64,000 bases of DNA from Halopiger djelfimassiliensis (lineage in GTDB: Archaea > Halobacteriota > Halobacteria > Halobacteriales > Natrialbaceae): NCBI RefSeq assembly GCF_000455365.1, contig NZ_HG315686.1:815888-879887 (forward strand), written 5' to 3'. A program made the position numbers and the translations under genes. Below are positions 22,106 through 31,805 of this stretch, one piece after another; the first letter of the stretch is position 1, and each line of letters starts with the position of its first letter. The notes beneath the pieces were generated by a model. That model was not told where the DNA came from and did no database searches. It was given only the letters and a program-made list of their open reading frames with translations.

Positions 22106-24712
22106 ATGAAGCGAAACCTGGCGTCCGAGTACGCGGACCTAATCGCATCGCGGAGTAGGTTACTCATCGTACTGTTGCTCGTCATCAGCGCCGTCGTTGG
22201 TGCTGGCGCGATTGTCGGTACGACTGGGGAGGGACAGATCGGCCAAGCCGACATCGATTCCCCAGAACAGGCGGCACTTGACCGCATCGAAGCAACGTAC
22301 GAGACGGACGATGCAGTCGTTTCACAGGTCGTTGTCAGGGACGAGGGTGATAACGTACTCACTCGCGAATCGTTACTCAAAAGCCTCCGTCTTCAGCGGG
22401 CCCTCCGAGAAAACGAATCGGTCAATGCGACACTTCGTGACGGGACGGGGATTATCGGCATCGAGAACGTCGTTGCGAACGTTGCATACGCCCACGATCG
22501 GGGTGAAAACACCGGCACGTCGGCTGTCGACAGGGGTTCTGGAAACAATACGTCGGTGACAGGGCAGGGTCAGTCGTCAGCACCGACGCTCGACCAGCAG
22601 ATCACAGCACTTGAATCCAGCACTGACGAGGAAGTCGAAACGTATCTCAGCCGTCTCCTCGACTCAAATACCTCTGTCTCCGGCAGTGATCCAACCCAAT
22701 TTTTGCCGACGGATTACGAACCAGGAACGACGAGTGCCGACGCGAGAACGACCCTCGTCTTTCAACGGAGTCCGAGCAGTTCGACGGCGACTCCCCAGAC
22801 GGTGAACGATGCACAACTGGTCATCGGTTCGCTCGTCGAGAAGCGCTTCGACGACGCGTTCGTGTTCGGACAAGGTATCATCGATGCGGAATCCTCGCAG
22901 GCGATCGGCGACACGTTCATCATCATCACGCCTGTCGCCATCGTCCTCCTCCTCCTCGTCCTCACGATTGCCTACCGGGACCTCATCGACGTTCTCGTGA
23001 GCCTCTTCGGAGTGGCCGTCGTGCTGGTTTGGTACGCTGGCATACAAGGGTGGCTCGAGATTCCGTCGAATTCGACCCTGATCGCCGTTCCGTTCTTGCT
23101 TATTGGCCTCAGTATCGACTACTCGCTCCACGTCGTCATGCGCTACCGTGAAGCCCGAGAGGGAGCGCTCGACACCACCGATGAGAACGTCGGTCGACGC
23201 GACCCTACGACGGCGATGCGTGTCGGAATCGCCGGCGTCGTTGTCGCTCTTGCTACCGCCGCATTCTCGACGGCTGTCGGGTTCCTCTCGAACTACACCA
23301 GTCCGCTGGGCTCGATTCAGGATTTCGCCATCCTGAGCGGTGTGGGTATCGTCGCGATCTTCGTCGTTTTCGCTGCGCTTGTGCCAGCCATCAAACTCGA
23401 ACTCGAACGGTTCTTTGACTGCCGTGGCCGCGGCCGTCATAATCCCGCCGTCGGCGTTGGTTCGGGGCGGCTGAACCGTGTTCTCTCGGGCACCGCTACG
23501 GTGGCCCGACGCGCCCCAATCGTCGTCATCGTCCTTTCGTTGCTCCTCGCCTCCGCAGGCGCGTACGGCGCAACGAGTATCGACACCGAGTTCAACCAAG
23601 CGGATTTCATCCCGCAGGATGCACCGCCGTGGATGGAGACACTCCCGGAACCGTTCGCACCCGGCGAGTATGAGGTGAGCGAGAACCTCGAGTACCTGAG
23701 CGACAACTTCCGCCAACGCGGAGAGGAAGCAGAGGGGCAGATACTGATACGCGGGAACGTGACCGCGCCAGCACTGCTCACCGCAACCGACGATGTGACC
23801 CGGAATACGAACAGCAGCGGCACGGTCGTCGTCGGTTCCGATGGAAGAGCCGCTATCGAAAGCCCAACATCCGTCCTTCGTGCGGTTGCCTCGGAAAATC
23901 AAACGGTCGCAGATGCAATCGAAGCCCGTGATACGGACGGTGACGGTCTCCCAGACAGAGACGTCGCGGCAGTCTACGACCTGCTGTTCGATGCTGCTCC
24001 CGAACAAGCATCGTCGGTCCTCTATCGTGCCGAGAACGGGTCGTACGAATCTGCACGGCTAACTGTCGGCGTGCAGAGGGACACCTCGGCTCAGTCGGTC
24101 GCAGGGGACGTACGAAACGTTGCCTCGACCATCGAAGAGGACGCCCCAGTTCGAGCCATTGCAACGGGCGGTCCGATCATTACTGCCGTGGTCCAGAGTG
24201 CTCTGTTCGAAACGCTCGTCGAAGGGTTCGCTATCACACTCGGGGTTATTCTCGCGCTACTTATCGGCATGTACTGGTGGCGGTACCGAACACCGGAGTT
24301 GGGAGTCGTGACGCTCGTGCCCGTTCTGATCGCGCTTGCGTGGTTGCTCGGCACCATGTCCGTGCTCGATATTCCGTTCAACAGTGAGACAGTCGTGATC
24401 ACGAGTTTGGCGATCGGCCTCGGTGTGGATTACAGCATTCACGTCAGTGAGCGGTTCTTCGACGAACGCGCTCGCCACGATTCGCTCGTCGAAACGCTGG
24501 CAACGACACTCGAGGGAACTGGTGGTGCGTTGCTCGGAAGTGCAGTGACGACGGCGGCGGGCTTTGGGGTACTCACACTGGCGCTGTCACCCCCGCTCCA
24601 ACGCTTTGGCATCGTCACCGGGTTGAGTATCGTCTACGCGTTCATCGCATGCGTGACGGTGCTTCCGTGTCTGCTTGTGGTTCGGGAGCGCGTGCTCACA
24701 CGATTGGTCTGA
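22106..24712 (+). CDS. RND-superfamily (MMPL-type) exporter
   Basis: The 868-residue protein has the doubled RND plan: one N-terminal helix (about 17-38), a large extracytoplasmic domain, five helices (about 270-435), an inter-half segment, then a second set (helix about 470-490, second loop to about 690, five helices to the end). Both halves contain the GLSIDYSLHV / GLGVDYSIHV motif of the sterol-sensing-like core. It should export lipid or hydrophobic substrates using the ion gradient; the substrate is unknown. Strong GGTGGTGG precedes ATG 22106. The HTH and DUF7521-like genes 195 bases upstream are the likely regulator. Confidence 0.82.
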   Translation: MKRNLASEYADLIASRSRLLIVLLLVISAVVGAGAIVGTTGEGQIGQADIDSPEQAALDRIEATYETDDAVVSQVVVRDEGDNVLTRESLLKSLRLQRALRENESVNATLRDGTGIIGIENVVANVAYAHDRGENTGTSAVDRGSGNNTSVTGQGQSSAPTLDQQITALESSTDEEVETYLSRLLDSNTSVSGSDPTQFLPTDYEPGTTSADARTTLVFQRSPSSSTATPQTVNDAQLVIGSLVEKRFDDAFVFGQGIIDAESSQAIGDTFIIITPVAIVLLLLVLTIAYRDLIDVLVSLFGVAVVLVWYAGIQGWLEIPSNSTLIAVPFLLIGLSIDYSLHVVMRYREAREGALDTTDENVGRRDPTTAMRVGIAGVVVALATAAFSTAVGFLSNYTSPLGSIQDFAILSGVGIVAIFVVFAALVPAIKLELERFFDCRGRGRHNPAVGVGSGRLNRVLSGTATVARRAPIVVIVLSLLLASAGAYGATSIDTEFNQADFIPQDAPPWMETLPEPFAPGEYEVSENLEYLSDNFRQRGEEAEGQILIRGNVTAPALLTATDDVTRNTNSSGTVVVGSDGRAAIESPTSVLRAVASENQTVADAIEARDTDGDGLPDRDVAAVYDLLFDAAPEQASSVLYRAENGSYESARLTVGVQRDTSAQSVAGDVRNVASTIEEDAPVRAIATGGPIITAVVQSALFETLVEGFAITLGVILALLIGMYWWRYRTPELGVVTLVPVLIALAWLLGTMSVLDIPFNSETVVITSLAIGLGVDYSIHVSERFFDERARHDSLVETLATTLEGTGGALLGSAVTTAAGFGVLTLALSPPLQRFGIVTGLSIVYAFIACVTVLPCLLVVRERVLTRLV

Positions 24713-24985
24713 GCACGAACGAACACGCGTGCGTTCTTCCACCGATGTCGTAACTTTCCAAATCGGGGAGGCCACTTTGTGATCCAGCGACGATCTGAAT
24801 GTTAGCCGATAGTGTCCGTCTGGCCGGGAGTGATGCACGAAGAAGAATCTACACTGTGTCAGAATCGGTCTTGATACGAGAACCTACAGGTTCCCTTCCG
24901 CAGGGTACTTCTTAAGATACTGGTGGTTTGTCGGACTTCAAACAGTGACACACGTGCGAGCGGGCGGCCCGACCGTCCGATCGAA

Positions 24986-25966
24986 TCAGGAACTCCACTC
25001 CTCGAACGACCGGTAGATCCCCTTCGAGAGGTAGCGTTCGCTCGAGTCCGGAAACACCGTGACGACCGTATTGTGCGGCGTCTCGATGTCCCCGTCGGCG
25101 ATTTCCCGGGCGACCCGTCGTGCGGCGACGCTTGCAGCGCCTGCACTCGAGGCGACGAGATGACCTTCCTCGCGGGCGAGGCGCTTGAGTTCGTCCTGTG
25201 CATCCCGGTCGGAGACGGGGTAGACCGCATCGACCAGTTCGGGGTCGAACAGTTCGTTCGTTTCGACGTCGTGGGTTCCGATCCCCTCGATCTTGTACTC
25301 GTCTTCGGTACGCTCTTCGCCGAAGAGTTCACCGTAGACCGATCCCTCGGGCTCGACGGCTGCGACGTGTGTTTCCGAATCCTGCTCGAGCGCGTAGCGG
25401 GCGATTCCCATGAGCGTGCCCGCCGTTCCACAGCCGGCGACGACCGCACCGACCTCGCCGTCGAGGGCCTCGTAGATTTCGGGACCGGTCGTCTCGTAGT
25501 GGGCTTCCGTATTCAGCGGATTCGAGAACTGCTGGGGGACGACGGCGTCGTCGAGTTCCGCGGCGAGCTCGTGGGCGCGCTCGATCGCACGCTCCATGCC
25601 GTCCTCGGTCGGCGTGTTGATGATCTCTGCGCCGAGGGCCTCCATCAACTGCTGTTTCTCGACGCTGAACCGCTCGGGAACGACGAAGATCGCGTCGAGT
25701 CCGAGCTGCTCGGCGGCGATCGCGAACCCGATCCCCGTGTTGCCCGCAGTCGGCTCGACGATCGTTCCACCCGCCGGCACGTCACCCCGTTCGAGCATCC
25801 GCTCGAGCATATAGCGGCCGATGCGGTCTTTGATGCTCGCGCCCGGATTGAACGACTCGAGTTTCGCGTAAATACGAACGTCGTCCGGGCCGCCGTGAAC
25901 GTGGACGAGCGGTGTCTGACCGACCGTCTCCAGCACCGATTCCAGCGGTCGCTCGTGGATAGTCAT
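24986..25966 (-). CDS. cysK: Cysteine synthase family, PLP-dependent
   Basis: The 326-residue enzyme (ATG 25966, MTIHERPLES) has the PLP lysine K46 in NPGASIKDR, the substrate loop PTAGNTG near residues 71-77 and a phosphate loop GCGTAGT. This matches O-acetylserine sulfhydrylase/cystathionine beta-synthase catalytic domains at full length. It makes cysteine (or a related beta-replaced amino acid) from an activated serine. Ala in PTAGNTG where CysK often has Ser leaves CBS-type activity open. It is monocistronic; the 270-base gap before 24986 holds nothing I recognise. Confidence 0.85.
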   Translation of the reverse strand: MTIHERPLESVLETVGQTPLVHVHGGPDDVRIYAKLESFNPGASIKDRIGRYMLERMLERGDVPAGGTIVEPTAGNTGIGFAIAAEQLGLDAIFVVPERFSVEKQQLMEALGAEIINTPTEDGMERAIERAHELAAELDDAVVPQQFSNPLNTEAHYETTGPEIYEALDGEVGAVVAGCGTAGTLMGIARYALEQDSETHVAAVEPEGSVYGELFGEERTEDEYKIEGIGTHDVETNELFDPELVDAVYPVSDRDAQDELKRLAREEGHLVASSAGAASVAARRVAREIADGDIETPHNTVVTVFPDSSERYLSKGIYRSFEEWSS

Positions 25967-26122
25967 CGTGCTGGCAAATGTTGCCCCCACTGTTAGCAGT
26001 TGCGATACGACCGCTACCGCCGGACCCGGTCGACGACGACGAAAACGTATCCGAACACACAGTTGTATACGGAGCTTTCGAGACGGGAAACGCGAGACGA
26101 GATCACAACCCGTGGATCGACG

Positions 26123-26473
26123 TTACTCCGCCGTCGCGTCGGTCGACTCGCTTTCGGCGGTCGAGTCCGCGTTCTCGTCTGTCTCCGAGTTTGCGTCGCT
26201 TTCACCCTCGCTTTCTCCGTCGAGTTCGGCCTCGTCGATCGCCGCGTCCGCGAGGATCTGCTCGCCGTCGATCCCCTGTTCCTCGGCGATCGCGAGCAGC
26301 AACGCCCGCTGTTCCGTAAGCTGGTGGTCCAGCCGCCGTACCGTATCGTGGGTGTCGTCCATCTCCTCCTCGAGGCTGATAATTCGTTTCTGGAGTTGCT
26401 GTACCTGTTTGTACATCGCTTCGGCCCGGTCCGAAAGGCCCTGAATCTTCTTTGCAGTGCTGCCGAGTCCCAT
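26123..26473 (-). CDS. Conserved haloarchaeal coiled-coil protein, 116 aa
   Basis: The 116-residue product has a conserved N-terminus (MGLGSTAKKIQGLSDRAEAM), a long coiled coil (about 15-65), and an Asp/Glu/Ser-rich low-complexity tail (about 80-116). I associate it with a haloarchaeal family of unknown function (DUF5798, from memory). Prefoldin-like coiled-coil action is conceivable. Monocistronic, divergent from hsp20. Confidence 0.65.
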   Translation of the reverse strand: MGLGSTAKKIQGLSDRAEAMYKQVQQLQKRIISLEEEMDDTHDTVRRLDHQLTEQRALLLAIAEEQGIDGEQILADAAIDEAELDGESEGESDANSETDENADSTAESESTDATAE

Positions 26474-26552
26474 ACCCGTGTGATGTGTTGGCCGGCTAAT
26501 GGGCCTTTTCCTCTCGGTACATGGTCCTGAACCTCTTGTTCATTATTACCAT

Positions 26553-26576
26553 GGTTCGAAAGTCTTATTACGAACC
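26553..26576. promoter_or_regulatory. Inverted repeat around the hsp20 TATA region
   Basis: GGTTCG (26553-26558) and CGAACC (26571-26576) flank a TCTTATTA TATA-like core, some 40-60 bases before the Hsp20 ATG at 26613. A repressor bound here would block TBP, as in archaeal heat-shock control. Confidence 0.5.
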
Positions 26577-26612
26577 GCGTTCAATCATCGACTGAATTCG
26601 AGGTGAACAGCC

Positions 26613-26981
26613 ATGGTGCTCCGACCGAGCGCAAGCACCTGGACCCAGAGCCTCGACATGCCATCCCAGCTGTTCGGTGACCGCGGAGGCAGCGACTACG
26701 AACTGTACGAAGAAGACGACGAGTTCGTCCTGACGATCGACATGCCGGGGTTCGAGACCGACGAGATCGATCTGGCCTGGGACGAGGGTGTCCTGAACAT
26801 TGCCGCCGAACACGTCGACGACGAACGCGGCCGGAAGAAGACCTATCACCGCCGGTTCCGGTTCCCCAAGGACATCGCCGACGACGAGATCGTCGCCGAG
26901 TACACCAACGGCGTCCTCGAGGTCGCCCTGCCGATCCGGGGTGCGACCACCCACGGCAAGGAGATCCCGCTCGAGGGCTAA
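26613..26981 (+). CDS. hsp20: Small heat-shock protein, Hsp20 family
   Basis: The 122-residue protein is one alpha-crystallin domain: DDEFVLTIDMPGFETDEIDL near residues 35-54, EGVLNIAAEH, the basic HRRFRFPKDIADDEI segment, and YTNGVLEVALPI as the conserved GVL end. Short N- and C-terminal extensions are typical of haloarchaeal Hsp20. It holds unfolding proteins in a refoldable state under stress. The upstream inverted repeat around the promoter suggests heat-shock control. Confidence 0.9.
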   Translation: MVLRPSASTWTQSLDMPSQLFGDRGGSDYELYEEDDEFVLTIDMPGFETDEIDLAWDEGVLNIAAEHVDDERGRKKTYHRRFRFPKDIADDEIVAEYTNGVLEVALPIRGATTHGKEIPLEG

Positions 26982-27176
26982 CGTCACCCGATCGTCGCCG
27001 GTTCCGTTGCGTGTATCGCCTCCGGGCACCGCCGCCGATGAACCGCGTCCCGGCTCCGGCCGGTGAACCACCCCTCCCGTCGACGCGTCCGTTCTCTCGT
27101 GTCGACCGGTCGTTTCTGGTCGTTTCGGAGTCGACGGCGGCATGCTCGCGCGTCGACGGTCGAGACGATTCGACCG

Positions 27177-29435
27177 ATGCAACTCAGCGTAAAACCGCTC
27201 AAACGGAAAGACGCGGGGAGTGGTCTCGCCTCGATCGACCGGGCCGCGATGGACGAACTGGGGGTCACAAGCGGTGAGTTCGTCGCGATCGAGGGCCGTG
27301 ACGGCCGCGTTATCGCGCGGGTCTGGCCCGGCCGATCCGAAGACACCGGGCGAGGGATCGTCCGGATCGACGGGCAGTTGCGCCAGGCCGCTGGCGCGCG
27401 GATCGACGACACCGTCTCCGTCGAAGCGGCCAACGTCGAGCCGGCGTCGACGGTTACGGTCGCGCTCCCGGAAAACGTCCGGATTCAGGGCGACGTCGGC
27501 TCGTATCTCAAGGACAAACTCTCGGAGCGAGCCGTACGCCCGGGTGAGACGCTCTCGCTCTCGCTCGGCTTCGGACTCCTGACGAGTCGCTCCGGCCGGC
27601 GACTGCCGGTAACCGTCGTGGACACCGAGCCGAGCGGAACGGTCGTCATCACAAGCGGGACCGAGATCGAGGTCGTCGATCGGACCCCGGACCAACTCGA
27701 GATCGAGGCCGAAGGACCGATCGAAGGGGGCGACTCCCGGGGGGAGACGCCGAACGTCACCTACGAGGACGTCGGCGGGCTCGACGACGAACTCGAGCAG
27801 GTCCGGGAGATGATCGAATTGCCGATGCGCCACCCCGAACTGTTCAGAGCGCTCGGCATCGAGCCGCCCAAAGGCGTCCTCCTGCACGGGCCGCCGGGCA
27901 CCGGCAAGACGCTGATCGCTCGGGCGGTCGCAAACGAGATCGACGCCCACTTCCGGACGATCTCCGGCCCGGAGATCATGTCGAAGTACTACGGCGAGAG
28001 CGAAGAGCAGCTACGCGAAGTCTTCGAGGAGGCCGCGGAGAACGAGCCGGCGATCGTCTTCATCGACGAGCTCGACTCCATCGCCCCCAAACGCGAAGAT
28101 GTCCAGGGTGACGTCGAACGCCGCGTCGTCGCGCAACTGCTCTCGCTGATGGACGGCCTCGAACAGCGCGGCGAGATCACCGTCATCGGGACGACAAACC
28201 GGGTCGACGCAATCGATCCCGCGCTGCGCCGTCCTGGCCGGTTCGACCGCGAGATCGAGATCGGCGTCCCCGACGTCGACGGTCGCGAAGAGATCCTCCA
28301 GATCCACACCCGCGGCATGCCGCTTGCCGAAGACGTCGATCTCGACCGCTACGCCGAGAACACCCACGGCTTCGTCGGGGCCGACCTCGAGAACCTCGCG
28401 AAGGAGGCCGCGATGACGGCCATGCGGCGGCTCCGTCCCGAACTGGATCTCGAGGCCGACGAGATCGATGCCGACGTCCTCGACGAAATCGAGGTCACCG
28501 CGGACGACTTCAAGCGCGCGCTTCGCGGGATCGAACCCTCCGCGATGCGGGAGGTCTTCGTCGAAACCCCCGACGTCACGTGGAACGATGTCGGCGGTCT
28601 CGAGGCGGCCAAAGAACGGCTCCGGGAGAACGTCCAGTGGCCGCTCGAGCACGCCGACGCCTACGAGCGGGTAAACCTCAGTCCCGCCAAGGGCGTGTTG
28701 CTGTACGGCCCGCCGGGTACCGGCAAGACCCTGCTCGCGAAGGCCGTCGCCAACGAGGCCCAGTCGAACTTCATCTCGATCAAAGGCCCCGAGCTCTTCG
28801 ACAAGTTCGTCGGCGAATCCGAGCGGGCCGTCCGCGACGTCTTCGAGAAGGCCCGGGCGAACGCGCCGACGATCGTCTTCTTCGACGAGATCGACGCCAT
28901 CGCGAGCGAACGGGGCAGCGGCGTCGGCGACTCGAACGTCGGCGAACGGGTCGTCTCTCAGCTGCTGACCGAACTCGACGGACTCGAGGAACTCGAGGAC
29001 GTCGTCGTCATCGCCGCCTCGAACCGGCCGGAGCTGATCGACGACGCCCTCCTGCGGCCGGGCCGGCTCGACCGTCACGTCGCGGTTACCGAGCCGGACG
29101 AGGAGGCCCGCCGCGAGATCTTCGGGATTCACACTCAGGAGCGGCCCCTCGCCGACGATGTCGACCTCGACACCCTCGCGGCCGAGACGGCCGGCTACAC
29201 CGGCGCGGACATCGAAGCCGTCTGTCGGGAGGCCGCGACGATCGCGGTCCGCGATCACGTTCAGGCCGAAGCCGCCGGTGAGGAGCGCGACGTCGACGAG
29301 ATCGTTCTGACCGCCGGGCACTTCGAGCAGGCCCGACAGGAGGTCTCGCCCGAATCGACCGCGGCGTTCGAAACCGGTCCCGAGGCGGGCGGCTTCGACG
29401 AGGTCCTCGAAGACGCCGAAACCGAAGCCGAGTAG
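27177..29435 (+). CDS. cdc48: CDC48/VCP-type double AAA+ ATPase
   Basis: ATG 27177 ([14 protein letters not shown]) gives 752 residues, the usual CDC48 length; the 38 residues upstream in frame read as non-coding. Residues 1-180 form the N-domain (double-psi barrel, [20 protein letters not shown]). D1 has Walker A GPPGTGKT at 238-245 and FIDELDS; D2 has GPPGTGKT at 511-518 and FFDEIDA, each with arginine-finger regions ([16 protein letters not shown]). It unfolds proteins, often for the proteasome. The acidic C-terminus (about 720-752) lacks an obvious HbYX motif. Confidence 0.93.
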   Translation: MQLSVKPLKRKDAGSGLASIDRAAMDELGVTSGEFVAIEGRDGRVIARVWPGRSEDTGRGIVRIDGQLRQAAGARIDDTVSVEAANVEPASTVTVALPENVRIQGDVGSYLKDKLSERAVRPGETLSLSLGFGLLTSRSGRRLPVTVVDTEPSGTVVITSGTEIEVVDRTPDQLEIEAEGPIEGGDSRGETPNVTYEDVGGLDDELEQVREMIELPMRHPELFRALGIEPPKGVLLHGPPGTGKTLIARAVANEIDAHFRTISGPEIMSKYYGESEEQLREVFEEAAENEPAIVFIDELDSIAPKREDVQGDVERRVVAQLLSLMDGLEQRGEITVIGTTNRVDAIDPALRRPGRFDREIEIGVPDVDGREEILQIHTRGMPLAEDVDLDRYAENTHGFVGADLENLAKEAAMTAMRRLRPELDLEADEIDADVLDEIEVTADDFKRALRGIEPSAMREVFVETPDVTWNDVGGLEAAKERLRENVQWPLEHADAYERVNLSPAKGVLLYGPPGTGKTLLAKAVANEAQSNFISIKGPELFDKFVGESERAVRDVFEKARANAPTIVFFDEIDAIASERGSGVGDSNVGERVVSQLLTELDGLEELEDVVVIAASNRPELIDDALLRPGRLDRHVAVTEPDEEARREIFGIHTQERPLADDVDLDTLAAETAGYTGADIEAVCREAATIAVRDHVQAEAAGEERDVDEIVLTAGHFEQARQEVSPESTAAFETGPEAGGFDEVLEDAETEAE

Positions 29436-29595
29436 GCGGGTCCACACGGAGGGCGACTGCGCTCTCCGAGTCGCGGCTCGCCGACACGGCCGACCTCCGA
29501 ACGCCCGTTCGACCGACTTCTCCTCGAGCGTCGTTTCGACGAGCCGCCGGACTTCATCGGGAACCTATATGTCGGCCGACTTTCTATCGGGTTTT

Positions 29596-30900
29596 ATGAC
29601 AGTTTCGAGGGAGCCGAAATCCCGTCGTCGGCGTCGGCGCGATCTGCTGACGACCGCCGGCGCGACGCTCGTGACCGGTCTCTCGGGTTGTATCGACGCA
29701 CTCGAGGGGGAGACCGAAACGGACCCGGCAGCCGATCCGACCGGTTCGGGAGACGATCCGGCCGAGTCGGTCGCCGAATTACGACCCGACCTGACCGACG
29801 CCGGGTCCTACCGGATGCACCAGTACGGTCCCGATCACGTCGGTGCCGCGGCCGGTACGGGACCGACCGCCGACGTCGAAGCCGCCTGGACGTTCCGCGA
29901 GGGCGAGGACGACTCGTACTACGAAATCGGGTCGCCGGCAGTCGTCGACGGGACGGTGTACGTCGCCGAGGGACGCTCGGTCGGCAACGACGGTGCGGAA
30001 ACGACCGTCTACGCCCTCGACGGCGCAACCGGCGAGATCGAGTGGGAGTGGACTTACCCCGGGACCAACTCCTTCGGCGGGACCGTCGTCGCCGACGGGA
30101 CGGTCGTTCAGGGGGTCGGTCCCTCGGTCGTCGCCCTTGAGGCCGACACCGGAACCGAACGCTGGCGGGTCGATCGCGACCTCAACGACGAGGTGACGGT
30201 CGCCGACGGAACGGTCTACGCCATCGAGACCACGTACTCCGGTCCGCCGACGCTCGTCGCGATCGACCTCGAGAGCGGGCACGAGCGCTGGACCGCCGCG
30301 TTGGCGGACGACGGGACGTACTGGCCGACGCTGCCGGCGGTCGCTGATGGGATGGTCTACCAGGGTGGGAGCGAACTCGTCGCGCTGTCGGCCGCCGACG
30401 GCGAGCGGCAGTGGTCGCGCGACGTCGAGCGCCCGGTTACCGGACCGCCGACCGTCGTTGACGATGCTCTCTACGTTCCCGTCGGCGACGGCACCGTCGC
30501 GGCGTTCGATCGGGACGGAACGCCGCGCTGGAGCCAGGCGGTCGAAAGCGCTGGCCAAGGGTCGGGACTGGAACCCGTCACGTCGCCGGCCGTCGACGAC
30601 GGCACGCTGTACGTCACGAACGCGTGGCAGCTGACCGCGTTCGAGGCCGAAACCGGCGAGAAACGCTGGACGACCGAAACGGGCAGTAACGATCCGCCCG
30701 TCGTCGCCGACGGCGTCGTCTACGCCGGCGGGCTGAACACGATGGAGGCGTACGACGGGACAGACGGGAACCTCCTGTGGCGATACCGGTCGGACGCCAC
30801 CTCCGGCAGCGGCGACGTTGCGCCGGTCGTCGGCGGGGCCGTCTTCTTCCCCAGCGGGGGACTTCACGCCCTCATCGAACCGGACGAAGCGTCCCGATAG
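29596..30900 (+). CDS. PQQ-type beta-propeller lipoprotein
   Basis: The start ATG 29596 (MTVSREPKSR) gives a Tat-like signal: an Arg-rich stretch, then DLLTTAGATLVTGLSGC with a lipobox Cys near residue 30. An acidic linker follows, then repeated PQQ/WD-like blades (VYALDGATGEIEWEW, VALEADTGTERWRV, VAIDLESGHERWTA, TAFEAETGEKRWTT), about seven in 434 residues. This BamB-like scaffold sits on the outer face of the membrane. Haloarchaea have many paralogues of unknown partner. The gene is followed by the SRP RNA gene. Confidence 0.85.
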   Translation: MTVSREPKSRRRRRRDLLTTAGATLVTGLSGCIDALEGETETDPAADPTGSGDDPAESVAELRPDLTDAGSYRMHQYGPDHVGAAAGTGPTADVEAAWTFREGEDDSYYEIGSPAVVDGTVYVAEGRSVGNDGAETTVYALDGATGEIEWEWTYPGTNSFGGTVVADGTVVQGVGPSVVALEADTGTERWRVDRDLNDEVTVADGTVYAIETTYSGPPTLVAIDLESGHERWTAALADDGTYWPTLPAVADGMVYQGGSELVALSAADGERQWSRDVERPVTGPPTVVDDALYVPVGDGTVAAFDRDGTPRWSQAVESAGQGSGLEPVTSPAVDDGTLYVTNAWQLTAFEAETGEKRWTTETGSNDPPVVADGVVYAGGLNTMEAYDGTDGNLLWRYRSDATSGSGDVAPVVGGAVFFPSGGLHALIEPDEASR

Positions 30901-30997
30901 AACCGCAAGCGCCGCCGCCTCGAGCGCGTGAGATCCCCGTTCCCTCCGGCGATCGGAGAGGCGAAAGGTCCTTAAGTTCGCCCCGACTACGACGAGA

Positions 30998-31280
30998 TGG
31001 ATAGGTCGGGCAGTTAGGCCCTGCTCGTTACCCGCAGTATGGCCTTCAGCGGGGACCGAACACCGCGGGCGTCCGGTCAGACCGGCCGGGGCCCCGGGAG
31101 CCAACGTGGAAGCCTCGTCCGTCGGGGACAGCGGTCCGCGATGGCCGTCCGCAGGGACGTCCCATCGCGGTTAGCCGGCGACAGCCCATCAGGCGCGGAA
31201 GCGAGCAGTGGACCGCCGGACACCTGTCGCTCGACGGGTCGCGGGGTGGAGAAGGCAACCGGGATTCCCCCGACCGGAAC
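30998..31280 (+). ncRNA. ffs: Signal recognition particle RNA (7S RNA)
   Basis: The S-domain helix 8 signature is present: TCAGGCGCGGAAGCGAGCAG at 31189-31208 (UCAGG, a GGAA loop, AGCAG). The 5' end GGTCGGG (31004-31010) pairs with CCCGACC (31269-31275) to form helix 1, and GCAGTTAGGCCCTGCTCG near the 5' end fits the Alu-domain helices 3 and 4. A CCTTAAGTT promoter box lies at 30970-30978. Ends are approximate. It forms SRP with SRP19 and SRP54 for membrane protein targeting. An ORF over this region is spurious. The adjoining spans 30901-30997 and 31281-31515 hold no clear gene. Confidence 0.87.
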
Positions 31281-31515
31281 GCCGGGCAACCGTGGGTTCC
31301 ACATTCATACCGTATCGTTGTACGGCGAGCGGCGGCACTCCTCTCGAGACACAGCACAACCCGAAAGTAGCAACCACGAGGGTCTCCTCGCACAGCAGTC
31401 GGTAAACGATCGTTTCGGTCGCAGGGATCGCATTCCGTACGGCCCTCGGTCCGTGACTGCCCAGAGCAGATACCGTTCCCGATACATCGAAATATTCGGC
31501 CCGAATAGTCATCGT

Positions 31516-31686
31516 ATGGACGTCCCGTACGGGGCCGGTTCGAATCGGACTCGTCACGGGTCCCGTGCTCGCGGTACCGTCGTCGCGTCTCTGCTCCTGA
31601 CGGGGTGGAAACCCCTCACTCGAGGACTCCAGATCGCCGCTATCGTCGGTTGGATCGGTCTCTATCTCCCGCTGTTGTGGACGTAG
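31516..31686 (+). CDS. Possible small membrane protein, 56 aa
   Basis: ATG 31516, about 28 bases after AAATATTCGG, opens 56 residues with a basic N-terminal half and one or two hydrophobic stretches (TVVASLLL and LQIAAIVGWIGLYLPLLW). It lies in a gap with no better candidate. Composition of the first part is weak, so this may be non-coding. Confidence 0.35.
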   Translation: MDVPYGAGSNRTRHGSRARGTVVASLLLTGWKPLTRGLQIAAIVGWIGLYLPLLWT

Positions 31687-31805
31687 TAATCGATCTCGGT
31701 AACGGGCAGCCGTCCGGCCCGCGACCGTCCCGTCCGAAGGCGGCGTCGACGGGAAGAAGTAGCCGCGATCGCAAGTCGATTGGTGCTCCGGCCCGAGGAG
31801 TCGGT

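Noticed and set aside
22664-24007. 447-codon minus-strand open frame within the RND exporter
   Set aside because: Shadow of the RND gene; no start signal or motif.
24713-24985. Gap with weak palindrome GAACGAACACGCGTGCGTTC after the RND gene
   Set aside because: The arms are interrupted, and there is no T-tract or ORF, so nothing beyond a vague terminator could be claimed.
26568-27950. 460-codon minus-strand open frame over hsp20 and the start of cdc48
   Set aside because: It is antisense to two unmistakable genes and arises from the GC-rich codon pattern; no domain is visible.
28011-29447. 478-codon minus-strand open frame over cdc48
   Set aside because: Mirror frame of a highly conserved AAA+ gene with third-position GC bias; composition is not protein-like.
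31039-31510. Plus-strand open frame across the SRP RNA
   Set aside because: The DNA is explained by the structured 7S RNA, and the peptide has no family-like pattern. Only its 3' end (31516-31686) is kept as a weak candidate.
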